Assembly (NCBI GenBank): GCA_025677825.1
Contig: JAIXMO010000025.1
Coordinates: forward strand, 62,001-126,000
DNA length: 64,000 nt
Direction of reading: 5' to 3'
Source of the DNA: Helicostylum pulchrum
Lineage: Eukaryota; Mucoromycota; Mucoromycetes; Mucorales; Mucoraceae
Part shown: positions 49,724 through 60,154 of the stretch, in pieces
How positions within the stretch are numbered: position 1 is the stretch's first letter
Layout of the letters: every line of letters begins with the position of its first letter
The notes under the pieces: generated by a model
Databases searched by the model: none
What the model was told of the DNA's origin: nothing
The model's input: the letters and a program-made list of their open reading frames with translations, nothing else
Program-made: the position numbers and the translations under genes

Positions 49724-50549
49724 ATGGCTTCACCTTTTGAAAGAGTGATAACACGCTCTTACGTTGACGTAGATACAAGTAACGGTATACATACTGAGCA
49801 ATTTTTGGAAGCTACCGATGGTTTGATCAACATGTTTGGTGATTGTGTTAACGACATTTCGTAATCTTCCTTAAAAAACTAAACTTTTTATATGTAGACT
49901 TATTTGGTAGTAGTGCTTTTAATGTTGTTCAAAACGATATGCGAAATAACGTCAAAGTAAGTTTAACACACATAATCTATCTGTATTTACAATTAACAAA
50001 TTAAATATATTAGAAAATTCGTACTTGGTTTGTTGATGATACGGAAGCAAATGATACGCTTGAAAATTTGATGGCAAACGAATCTCATTTAAAGAAAAGA
50101 CGAGCTACTGAAGCAGTAGTATGGTTAAAGAGGTAAATAAGTGTATTTAAACCCAAAAAAAGAAGAAGGAAATGATCATAATGACGTTATAATAGAGGTC
50201 TGGATTTTACAGCGCAATCTTTATGGCATAGTCTGGATCATCCCAATGACGAACTATCCGTATCGTTTATCAAAGCGTATAATGCAACTTTACGGCCCTT
50301 TCATAGTTTTATAGTCCGTCCTATATTCAATGTAAGTATATTTACACCAGTTAAAAAACTCAAATAACATTTCTTAAAATATAGCTTGCAATGAACGCAT
50401 GTCCGTGGCGACAAGACTTTTATGCCAATATTGGCATTGAAGACGAAAAATCCACTCAGTTAATGCGAGAATGGCTTGAAGGGTTATTCAAGATTATAGA
50501 CAAGCTAAATAGAGAATTTGAACAATATCCAGCATACCTTCGACACTAA
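49724..50549 (+). CDS. Glycolipid transfer protein (GLTP fold)
   Basis: Five exons: 49724-49838, 49898-49956, 50014-50132, 50196-50331 and 50385-50549, in phase, 197 aa (family about 200). Seen: FLEATDGLINMFDLFG, the central D/N-rich block FNVVQNDMRNNVKKI which lines the headgroup site, VVWLKRGLDFTAQ with the Trp that stacks on sugars, and SLWHSLDHPNDELSVSFIKAY. HSFIVRPIFNLAMNACP closes the fold. Known of the family: moves glycosphingolipids between membranes in the cytosol and binds VAP at the ER. It starts divergently from the LYR gene with a short shared spacer (49482-49723). Confidence 0.9.
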
Positions 50550-50565
50550 ATAAATTTTTTTTTTA

Positions 50566-52004
50566 TTACTGAGTACAAGAAAATACCTCATTTTTACGTC
50601 TATCATATTCATTGAATCGAAGTACAGCATAATCCATATAATTAAAATCGATATCGGAAATCATTGCTTGAACCATAGCCCATAATCCCCAATAAAAATG
50701 TGATGCTAGTGAAAATGCGTTTACCTCCTCGAACAATTTTTCTTTTTCTGCACTAGTTGGTTTCACTATAATAAAACGATTAGTAAATAGTATGGTAGAT
50801 GTGTGCGTAAATATAAAGATGTGCGTGTACCTCCATTGTTATTTTCGGTAAGGTACCAATCAAACCATTGTAATTGAAACTGTTTTGTAGGATATCTCCA
50901 ATATTCACATTCAAAACCAGCAAACTCGTTAAAGTGATTACCAATATCAAAGCCGCGGAACGCATAGCATCCGTACTCGTAATCGATAAAACTGGCTTCT
51001 TCCTTGTCTTCGTCAAAAATGATGTTACCGTAAAGTAAATCATTATGAGAGAACACAACGGGAGAATCTAACTTTTCCAACTCTTGGATTAAGTAATCCA
51101 TCTGTAACAAAAATAAATTAGTCTTTTTCTCTCGAAAAGTAGTAGTTGTTATAAAATAGTTACTTCGGCTCTAATCTTGTTCATATCAAATCTGGTTTCA
51201 AATGTAGATTGAGTTTTTGGATTTTGATACTTTTGGGGTACTAATGTAATGGTATAAGTAAAAGAGAACGAACTAAACTATAAAATAAAAAAAGACTTGC
51301 CTTGTTCTAACCATTTAAACATTGTGTTCCATAATTTTTGGTCCTTCTTATGTTTCAAGACTTGGTGATCCTCGGGCAAAGTCACTTGATGCCATTTCCC
51401 TAACTTCTTTGCGATCCATTGGGCAGTTTTTTCTTGCCCCAATTCCTCTACAGTGGATACCTTTCCTTTAATAAACCCATACACCAACCCATTTTTAAAT
51501 CTAGCGTATAATGGAGGACACATATTTTGTTGTGATAATGTAATGATGTTCTATATGTATATTGCCGTATTTGGTTAAAATGTTACACACAGATAAAGAT
51601 CAATCTTAAAACTTACAACAACTTCTTGTTTACGATCAATAATAAGTTCTGAGCCTTTACCGTAAGCACGTACGAGGACAGAGAAATCGGTAGGTACATA
51701 AGTTACTCTTACCACTATGAAACAAAGATGACCCCATTTAGTGTTCATTGTTTTTCAGTAAAAAAAAAAATGAATTCAAAAACTTACATTGGTTTGTAAT
51801 GCCATCTTTGCATTGAACAAATTTGATATCTTTATATTGCCAGTTAGGGAATACACTAGAAACAACTTTATAGGCTCCTTCAAAAAGAGCAGTATGAGGT
51901 ACCTCGATGTCAAAATAAGGAGTTGATTCTATCAACCTATTTAAAGACTCTTCTAACGAAAGACTTTCTTCATGCGTAGATCTTGTATGCGTATTAGGAG
52001 GCAT
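50566..52004 (-). CDS. Choline/ethanolamine kinase
   Basis: Six exons: 51788-52004, 51617-51714, 51301-51550, 51164-51240, 50831-51101 and 50566-50765, in phase, 370 aa. Seen: an N-terminal lobe with LVRVTYVPTDFSVLVRAYG and LIIDRKQE, the Brenner motif VVFSHNDLLYGNIIF (H-x-D-x4-N), and the choline-kinase motif EASFIDYEYGCYAFRGFDIGNHFNEF. Known of the family: phosphorylates ethanolamine or choline, the first step of the Kennedy pathway; the neighbour GPC1 also acts on phosphatidylcholine turnover. Ethanolamine versus choline preference cannot be told by eye. The third intron (51241-51300) has a GC donor (GCAAGT) instead of GT. Confidence 0.88.
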
Positions 52005-52207
52005 TGAAAAATCGAAAGGGTATAACAAAAGAAGAAGAAGGGAAAGAGAGACGCAAAAAAGAAAAAAAATATGAAAAAATTTATAATAGACAACAAAACG
52101 AGACAGATCCAATCAAATTAGATTTTATTTTATAGTCACAAGGGGTACAAGACCAACTTTTTTTTGTCTTATGCCCATACCACTATCACATGGTTTTTGA
52201 CTTGCTA

Positions 52208-53485
52208 CTACTTCTTTTTAAGCTTTTCATCTTCTACCTTGATACTTTCGATTTCAGAGATATATCTTCGGGAAAAGATTTCAATATAGTAATTAGCACC
52301 GTTCCAGACACTGACAGCAAACATGGACATCAAGAAGAAGGTATGTAAATAAAAGTTCTTGTATAAAAAGAAAGTTGGAATAGAAGTAACGATATTATAG
52401 ATCAATTGCAAGAACATAAACATCTCTGCCTTCCATTTCGCACCAAACATAAATGCAGTCTTTTGAATAAACCCTTTTTGACCGTGCGTATCATCCAACA
52501 ACCAAGAATAAGAAGTTAATCTCAAGCCAGATTCTACCTTATCTTTTCTTCCGACCATAATAAACAAATAGTAAAGCGATTGCCAGATAATGTATGCAGT
52601 AGTAGAGTATATCATGACTTGTTTAAAGGAGATATCGTCAATGTCTCCTAGTGCTGGAAATCGGGTGTTACGGTAAATTGTTACAAACGATTGATTATCA
52701 CAATATACATCCTTTTGTAGTTCTGGCATCCACCTGATACAGTAAGTGACTAAAGGAGGAAATATATGGATAAATACAGATGTCACCTTATCAAGTGAAT
52801 GAAAAACAAGCGAGTTTCTCCATGTGATAATAGCCCAAGCAACAGGACCATTTGTCATGCAGTAGGTAGCAATAAATAAAAACGTCGATGTTGGGAACAC
52901 CCATAAGAACAACATGGTCATACAATTGACGAAATAACAAATATCAAAGATAAAGTAATGCCACCTTTTGGATCGATAGATAACATAACGTAATATTAAC
53001 AGTACAACAAGTTGAATACTATAATAGTAGGGTATCGAGTTTGGATAGCGTACAGCAAGTGCAGGTGCTACACAAGCATTTCCAACACCAACCACAAATG
53101 ATACCTTATCTCGCAGTTGCACCGTTTTTGCGTCTCGGTTCATACGCTTATCAATTTTATGATACTGTTTCACCAAGAGTTCTTGAATACGTGAACGTTG
53201 ATCTTCTAATTTTTTAGTTTGCGTCTTTAACCTGTCTTTGGTTTTAGCGGTCCATTCTGTTGATTTGGCCAAGAATTCACGCTGCTTTTCATCCAGTTGA
53301 TTAGATACTTGGTCTAGTGCTGCTGATAACATATCAATCATATCAAAATCATTTTCTGATATAAACTCGGGGGTTGTCCATTCTTCCAAATCAAACATAT
53401 CCGTTTCATCTTTTGTTTGCGTCTCTTCTTCGGACGATGATGATTCTAGAAGAGGCGTAACTGACTGAACTTCTTCTTCTTTCAT
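52208..53485 (-). CDS. GPC1: Glycerophosphocholine acyltransferase GPC1-like (DUF2838)
   Basis: Single exon, 425 aa. Seen: an acidic N-terminus with a coiled coil (LDEKQREFLAKSTEW, KTQTKKLEDQRSRIQEL), then at least seven membrane helices, for example LVVLLILRYVIYR, CYFVNCMTMLFLWVF and MFMFLQLIYNIVTSI. The family block SLVFHSLDKVTSVFIHIFPP comes before CIRWM. Length and block order match Gpc1 of yeast. Known of the family: acylates glycerophosphocholine to lysophosphatidylcholine in phosphatidylcholine recycling, in the ER. The frame is open upstream to 53533, but the Met at 53485 gives the acidic start. Confidence 0.9.
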   Translation of the reverse strand: MKEEEVQSVTPLLESSSSEEETQTKDETDMFDLEEWTTPEFISENDFDMIDMLSAALDQVSNQLDEKQREFLAKSTEWTAKTKDRLKTQTKKLEDQRSRIQELLVKQYHKIDKRMNRDAKTVQLRDKVSFVVGVGNACVAPALAVRYPNSIPYYYSIQLVVLLILRYVIYRSKRWHYFIFDICYFVNCMTMLFLWVFPTSTFLFIATYCMTNGPVAWAIITWRNSLVFHSLDKVTSVFIHIFPPLVTYCIRWMPELQKDVYCDNQSFVTIYRNTRFPALGDIDDISFKQVMIYSTTAYIIWQSLYYLFIMVGRKDKVESGLRLTSYSWLLDDTHGQKGFIQKTAFMFGAKWKAEMFMFLQLIYNIVTSIPTFFLYKNFYLHTFFLMSMFAVSVWNGANYYIEIFSRRYISEIESIKVEDEKLKKK

Positions 53486-53834
53486 TTTTTTTCTCGATAT
53501 TGTAAACAACAACAAAAAAAAGGGAAAACACAAAAAAGTAATAACACGGAGTTGTCGAATGATGTAAATACGTAGCCAGTTCCCATTTAGGCAAAAACTA
53601 TAACTGACCAGTCACTCTTTTTCAGGTGCTAACAGAAAACTGGCTTTGAACCATGAGATTTTTTTGTTTTGTTTATGTGTTCACTTCTTTTATCTAGCAC
53701 ATGGGCTTATTTATATTAACAGAAGTATACTCATCTACATATACTTTAATAAATAGAGATTAAAAAAAAAAGTGAGGGGATTTTTGACGCGCAAGAAAAA
53801 TGTTTGTTTGCAAAGATGTCCCTGAACTTTATAA

Positions 53835-53842
53835 ATTTAGTT
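53835..53842. repeat. Target-site duplication, left copy (8 bp)
   Basis: The word atttagtt lies directly outside the left terminal inverted repeat that starts at 53843. An identical copy abuts the right end at 59890-59897, in direct orientation, as expected for duplication of the insertion site. Confidence 0.7.
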
Positions 53843-53871
53843 GAACCTCCTTATTTACCAAACAGTTAACG
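53843..53871 (+). repeat. Left terminal inverted repeat
   Basis: Reads gaacctccttatttacc, then aaacagttaacg. It matches the reverse complement of 59861-59889 at 23 of 28 aligned positions, including 11 contiguous bases (ccttatttacc). Confidence 0.65.
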
Positions 53872-55002
53872 AAAGTAAGGTGATTGGATGAAACGGAAGA
53901 TGACGTCAGTTTTAATTTCTTGGGGATTTTATGAGCTCCATCCTTACCTAATTAAAGGGGCGCAAGGGCCGAACGGTGTTGAAACCGCGGCTAATGAAAA
54001 TTTTCTAAGTTTCCTCGTTGTTATACGTCTTGATACGACAAATGGCAAAGTCCTTGTTCTAAATAAGTATATGTAAGTAAAGATGTATAGATAAGTGTTA
54101 TATTACATACCAATTAATCAGAGTCATTAGCCACTATGTGCTGGTTACAGCCATAATGAGTAAATCATCGTGATATATTGTTCTAAGAGAGTAGTTAAAA
54201 GTAAAAGTAAGATTAATTTAGATGGGCCTCGAGTTAAATACATAATATTTATATTTTGATACATCTTACCTGTACTAAAATCAAACATTATTTGTAGTCA
54301 ACGGAAACCATGTAACTACCAGAATAAAGGGACCACATATCGGAATAAGATTAAGTAGACGGCATTCTTGGGTAAATAGATAAATGAGCTGCGTTCGTAC
54401 TAAACCTTGGCATCAATAAAAACCTCTTGCCACCATTAAAAAACCTTTCAAGAGGAAAAAAATTAAGGGGTACAAGATGAAAAGATAACCAAAGAGTAGC
54501 ATCAGCTTGAAAATATAGAGGCAGCAGTTGTTACCAAAGACCATAAAAGATTACTAACTAGCAAGAATTTTAGCAGGCCTTCAATAAAGGTAAGTAACCT
54601 ATTGTAGGATTGATTTATTATAAATAAGGATAGATACTTTACCAAGAGGATATGTAGATCTATAACACCTAAGTAGATATTCGCTTTTCTTTTCAGCAAC
54701 CATCTTGATTACCAGAACAGTGTATTTCTATAAAATAAGTAAACTGAGTACCGTATATGAAAACTATGCTTTTCACTTATGAAACTTATACTTCCCTCTT
54801 TTTTCTCGGATAATGCAGATAAAAAAAAAAATAAAGAAAGAAAGAAAAAAGTTGGAAAAGAAATGGAAGGTATTTATAAGAACAATGAAAGTTTGATTTA
54901 TAGTTTGAGATGTCCTGATACACGAGTTTTTTCTTTTCTTATTTCAATCCTTTTATGAAAAAGTAGATTCAAAACAATACGTTAAGCTACAAAAATGAGG
55001 AT
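53872..55002. other. Left non-coding part of the element
   Basis: 1.13 kb between the left terminal repeat and the Fanzor start, with no supportable gene. The last few hundred bases, A-rich at 54822-54850, may hold the Fanzor promoter. Confidence 0.45.
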
Positions 55003-58000
55003 ATGTTGACACCCTCCATTCAAATATATTTGCGAAGAATTCTTCACGAAACGTTTTTGATGAATCAACTTCGAGATTTATTACAACAAACAACAAATTC
55101 ATTACAACAAGAACAAATCATTCCCAACCAGTATGAAAATTTATTGGATTTGCGCGCTCAAATACAAAACTATTTTACTGAAATAATTCCCACCAGCCAA
55201 CGATTAGACGAACTATTAGTAGAATTAAACAATAATATTAACAGTCAAGAAGGTCAACTTGAATATGAACAACAAAGAACGGCACAAGACAATCTAAGCT
55301 TACATATTCACTTGGTTTTACTTGACCTACATCCGCAATTTACAGACTTAAGAACTGTTACTGCTCGTGCTGCCGAAGCCGCAGAAAATGTCAAGACCAC
55401 TACTGAAGAACAGCTCACTGCTCTTTTTAACTCGGTAACTGAAAACCAACAAGCAGTCCTTCAAAATGCTAGAAATCTAAGGGATCTGGAACGTAAAATT
55501 TTAGCTTTGCGTGGGAAACTTGCAACTATTTTAAGAGAACAGCCATTAGAACAGGCAGATAACGTTCGCTTGAGAACTATCCGGCAAATCCAGATCGCAG
55601 TTCTATCTTCACAAGCAGCTTTACAAAGAATGAGAGAACAAGAGTTGCGAGACCAAGATTTCTTGAACCAAAACGAAATAGCACAAGAATATATCCGTAA
55701 CACGCAAATTCTATTACAAACGATTGATATTGCTGAAAATTTTACCAAAATTTTTCAAATTGTCGATTCTACCTTGCAGCAAATTATTTTGGCGTTAAGA
55801 GATCCTGAGTACAACTTCATTTTTCCGAGCGTTACCGACGAGACTTTTTGGTCTTACGTATATAGAAAGGTTTTAGCAGACCCTGAAAACGATAATCGGC
55901 GAATTGTAAGTGACAGTGTAGAAAAATTCCCATATACGCAGTATCTTAATATAGTTTTTTTTTTTTCAATTTTAGAATTTCAATAGGTCAATCGTATCAT
56001 ACTTTGATGACTTTGATGTTTCAAGAAAGGTTCCTGGCACAGATAATTATTTTTATAACTTACCAGTTGTAGACAATATACACAGGGGAATTTCTCATAG
56101 TTATACCAGTTCTATAATTCAAAGTGAGTTCGATATATACTTTATATATTTAGAGACACTAACTCTTATTTTATCTAGATGTCACAATGCATCTTCTTTC
56201 CATCAATTTATGGATGATTCATCTATTCAAAGGCTTCTTATTGTTTCATCAAAGACGAAATAATGTTCAAGTTCCTGTCATGACTATAGGTAAATATATA
56301 TATTCATATATATATATATATCGCACTCAATATCTTTGAATAATGACTTATATTTTTGATTTAATATAGCCAAGAAAGCCGCCAATAGAATTATCAACCA
56401 TCATCAATACGAAGATTTACAAATTGAACATGAAATACCTGGCCTTATAGATGTATACAATCGTATTAAATTAATATTTGACGCTGACTTTCGTGCTACT
56501 GAACCTGAAGATTTATTGGATTACGAAAGCGCCAAGGCACACCCTTTAAAGTATTTACGTGTGAGCTATCGTTTGCTCCAAGAAGCCTCACGTAACGTTG
56601 ATTGGCCGGTCAAACGTTGGTGTCTCCTTCCTTCCCCGTCGAGTCATCGAATTGTTCATTTTCCTCTTAATTCATATGTTACAATGTATGGTCTATTTGA
56701 AAAAGCCAATAATCGAAATATTCGCATACCGGATGATTTATTGGGTCGTAACGGTAATTTTATAGGCGTAACAGCTTTTCTTGATATTTATTCGGAAATT
56801 GCTAATAGACAGAGAATTTGGGAAACTCTGTTTAATATTAATAAGTTACAAAAACGGTGTTTAACGTACTTACAAGGAGAAAATAATGATCTTGATATTA
56901 ACGATCCTCTCCGAAGAGCAAAACTTGGTTTTGGTCTCACTACTGATGGCCACATGATTTCAGTTTTGTTTGAGCGAGTATCCAGGGAGCAAATACCATT
57001 TGATACGAAGGAAGTAAAGTTTCAGAAAAGAAATCTTAACTTGGCAAACAAGACCAGAGGTATATATCCATTGTATAAAAACCCAACTGGTATTACACCG
57101 CAGGACAGAATTATTGGAATTGACCCTGGTATGTTAAATATTAAAAGTATGAGTATAATAGACACTAATTTTTTTTTGCTAGGTGTTCGCGACATTGTTT
57201 GTGCCGTTGACTGTACACCTCAAGAATTGACTAACAAGTACACTACTAAGGAACACTCATTATCGATTAGTAACGCGTCGTATAAGTGAGTTTATTGTCA
57301 ATAACGTTAGTCACACAATAATTTTAATAGACTACTAAAAAAAAATTTAACCTACTAGGCTCCGTTCGGGTATGCAGTGGATTAATCAAAGAGAGCTACA
57401 AAGCCGTAATAAAGAGAGAATGCAAGATTCTTACGACCGCCTAAAAAGCTCAAAGGTTTCCAATACCTACCAAATTAGACAGTTCTTAAATTCTGTTTAT
57501 CAAGAACACAAAAAGTATAAGATAAAATAATTGTAATGGACGATAGAAAATTAACTCAATTATTTGATAAATATATAGGATATTTGACTTTATAAAATCC
57601 TATAAGCACAGGGAGAATAAGGGGCATAATTATTCAAATCGCCAAAGAGCTCAAGATCATGTAGCCCGAGTTATTCTTGGTACGACAAACAAGGAAGAAC
57701 CGTACAAACTCTCTCATGGTTCTTCTTCCTCACATCAACGAAAGATAAGAAAGAGATATCGCCGAACGATTATACGACGTTTCTCTCAAAATCCTCGTCC
57801 TTCGTATCCCCCTTCAATTAGGACTCCAGGTAATAATAATCAACGCACTGTTGTAGCATATGGTGATGCTTCCATTCGAAGCACCTATAAAGGCAACACT
57901 CTTATTCCAGTAAAGGTAAAAATTATGCGCAATGTAAATGTCTAGTATTTTTTATTTATCTTTTTCTATGTATAGGCGATACAAAGAGCAATTGCAACTA

Positions 58001-58651
58001 AAGTCCTTGTAATTCCAGTCGATGAATTCCGTACGTCTGTAACATATTCCCATTGTTTTGGAAGATTAGAAACGACACCTGATGAGCGTCTAGTTTGTAC
58101 ACACACGTAACATTATTCGTTCTTTATAAATAGTACAGCAAATTATAGTTCTTTATACTCATTTTTTTTAAATTTATAGAAAAAAACTACATCGTTCAAA
58201 CGGGCAAGATGGACACCCAGACGAAAAAAAAGCAGTACTAAAATGTTTTAATGAAGAAAACCACGTCTTGCATAAAACTAGTGAATGTCCTGAACGAGTT
58301 CTTCCAGATAAAGTCTATTTTTCACTTATTGGCGCTTACAATAAACTAGTGCCGATTTCGTTAACTTTTGTAGGACGACACCGTGACATTTATCCGCTGA
58401 AGCTGTGCCGGCAATGTCAAGCTGGAAATAACGCCGGCCCATTGGTACGTAATATAACCCTTTAGTTTAGGAATATATTTATACTTACACCAAATATATT
58501 TTCTTAGTATTGGAATAGAGACGTTAACGCTGCTTCCAACATCAGGCAAATCCTTACTGCGTATGTTGAACAAGGATTCGACCTGGAATCTAGACCGGAA
58601 CAACTGTCCAGAGGTATAAGGCAACAAGATGAAGACAATGAAGAAACTTAG
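55003..58651 (+). CDS. Fanzor: eukaryotic TnpB-like RuvC nuclease
   Basis: Nine exons: 55003-55905, 55976-56123, 56179-56289, 56370-57285, 57359-57514, 57579-57915, 57976-58106, 58180-58444 and 58508-58651. All junctions keep frame; about 1,036 aa. Residues 1-300 are Gln/Leu/Glu-rich helical text with no known domain. Seen in the C-terminal half: RuvC-I IIGIDPG with D639; VVAYGDAS (D841); the pre-zinc block VDEFRTS (E874), the likely displaced catalytic Glu of Fanzors; a zinc-ribbon part C977-x2-C980; and RuvC-III WNRDVNAASN with D994. Where TS-x2-C is usual there is TS-x2-Y881, so one zinc Cys is missing; C884 remains. Known: Fanzors are RNA-guided DNA endonucleases of eukaryotic transposons, using an omega-like RNA. 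A guide RNA was not identified here. Confidence 0.88.
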
Positions 58652-58666
58652 AGCCGTTTCAAAGAA

Positions 58667-58803
58667 TCTTTTCTTTTCTTTTCTTTTCTTTTCTTTTCTC
58701 TTTTCTCTTTTCTCTTTTCTTTTCTTTTCTTTTCTTTTCTTTTCTTTTCTTTTCTTTTCTTTTCTTTTCTTTTCTTTTCTTTTCTTTTCTTTTCTTTTCT
58801 TTC
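58667..58803. repeat. TTTTC pentanucleotide microsatellite
   Basis: About 27 tandem units of ttttc, with a few ctttt variants at 58698-58715, starting 15 bp after the Fanzor stop codon. It lies in the presumed Fanzor 3' UTR, where the associated guide RNA would be sought. Confidence 0.9.
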
Positions 58804-58854
58804 TTGTAAATAAAGGCTTCTCAAACCAAAAAATGCAGACTATTATTTCTCACT

Positions 58855-59777
58855 TCAGAACCTTCCACATGCTTTTATAAGTAGTCTCTCACATCTTATA
58901 TCGAGTATGTACATTAACAGGAATTCAATTCTTACTACTAGTAGTGATGATTTAATTAGAGCTTTAAATAAAGCACAATTGGTAACATCCTCAACAGTAA
59001 CAATCAACCTACTAACTGAAATTTTGAAACACAACGCAGATTGACTCCATAAAATAACTTTTTTTAACTGGGTCAACCAAAGTTTAACGGAATCTTTCGG
59101 ATCTTGTGCTTTTTTCTCTGTGGAGTGCACCATCTGATCACGGTGAACGATAACTTGAGCTTTGTTACCAAGAGATTGCTCTACATCGATATTAAAGTTG
59201 GCTTGACTATGACGAAGAAAATTGTTTTGAATTGAAATTCTGGTGTCTCTCTTTCTGAATCCTTTGCATAATATTTGCTCATTCAACTGTTTAGCTACTT
59301 GTGACAATGGAAGAAACTTCGGGTCCTCAAGCCCAGCAATCTGATGATTATGGTTACCACTGTGATACAAGACAACGTTATTAGGATCGCTTTTATAACA
59401 GGTAGCTACCAAACTAGTTAGCAGTACATTCAATTTTTTGTTACTTTGTTTTGTAACTTTCTAGACCCTTCGCTGCTATTGTTTTGCTCTGTTTTAGCGT
59501 GCCTCTTTTCACCGGAATGATGACAAAAGTAATAAGTTTTGAAAACGTAATCAATATAGCGGGTTCTGGGCTTAGGACCTTTGGTGGCATTTAATCGCTG
59601 AGCTTGTGCCCTCTCTTGCTCCTCTGCGGTTCTAGTTGTGCCTTTCACAAATCTGACACCGTGGAGGGGAATATAGTCTGCTACCGCTTTCTCCCAATTG
59701 GTCAAAGATACGGTAAGTCTCTCTGAAATGAGCGTATAACAAATGATATTAATAGATGTAGCGTTATTACTTGACAC
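58855..59777 (-). pseudogene. Mutator-like (MULE) transposase fragment, frameshifted
   Basis: Two overlapping minus-strand frames. The first (59430-59777) reads WEKAVADYIPLHGVRFVKG and later YFCHHSGEKRHAK, the FAR1/FLYWCH-type DNA-binding start of MULE transposases. It ends at a stop. The second (58855-59433) continues with ATCYKSDPNNVVLYHSG, NHNH and FRKRDTRISIQNNFLRHSQ, the usual next block. A frameshift at about 59430 separates them. Beyond WLTQLKK no transposase pattern is visible and the DDE core is missing. The first frame has no ATG and begins just after a plausible splice acceptor (tttaaacag), so any first exon is lost or was not found. Confidence 0.65.
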
Positions 59778-59860
59778 TGTTTAAAATAAAAAGATTTGAT
59801 ATCATTAAAGTGAAAAGACTAAAATATGATTTTATTTTATTTTATTTATTTTCAAAAACC

Positions 59861-59889
59861 GCTTATCTGTTAGGTAAATAAGGGCGTTC
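59861..59889 (-). repeat. Right terminal inverted repeat
   Basis: On the minus strand it reads gaacgcccttatttacc, then taacagataagc, matching the left repeat as described there. Confidence 0.65.
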
Positions 59890-59897
59890 ATTTAGTT
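59890..59897. repeat. Target-site duplication, right copy (8 bp)
   Basis: The word atttagtt, identical to 53835-53842 and directly outside the right terminal repeat. Confidence 0.7.
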
Positions 59898-60154
59898 ACG
59901 TGATGTCATGATAACAAATTGACGGATCGGCGCAAAATATTTAAAAAACAGACTTATTTCAAACTGAAATATATAATGAACAAATAGGGGAATATTTACT
60001 TTTTTTTTGACCGTATATATACTCTAATTTATACTTGTAATTTTTTTTATAAAAAAAAAGAAAAGGGATGCTGTTTTTTGACTTGCAAATAGAATGACTG
60101 AAAAGATGAAAGGTAAAGATAAAAGCACGTGTATAAATAATATCACCCTCTAAT

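Larger units (their letters stand above)
53843..59889. mobile_element. 6,047-bp candidate DNA transposon carrying Fanzor and a decayed MULE transposase
   Basis: Defined by imperfect terminal inverted repeats at 53843-53871 and 59861-59889 and by identical 8-bp direct repeats exactly abutting both ends. Contents from left: about 1.16 kb without a gene, an apparently intact nine-exon Fanzor (+), a 140-bp TTTTC tract, and a frameshifted minus-strand Mutator-like transposase fragment ending about 80 bp inside the right repeat. An 8-bp duplication fits hAT or the variable Mutator-like class; the transposase fragment argues for Mutator-like. Known: Fanzors travel as cargo in several eukaryotic DNA transposon superfamilies, including Mutator-like ones. 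Since the transposase lacks its catalytic core, the element is probably non-autonomous now. Confidence 0.65.

Noticed and set aside
58667..58803. Possible CRISPR-like array
   Set aside because: A plain 5-bp microsatellite without spacers; a eukaryotic sequence.
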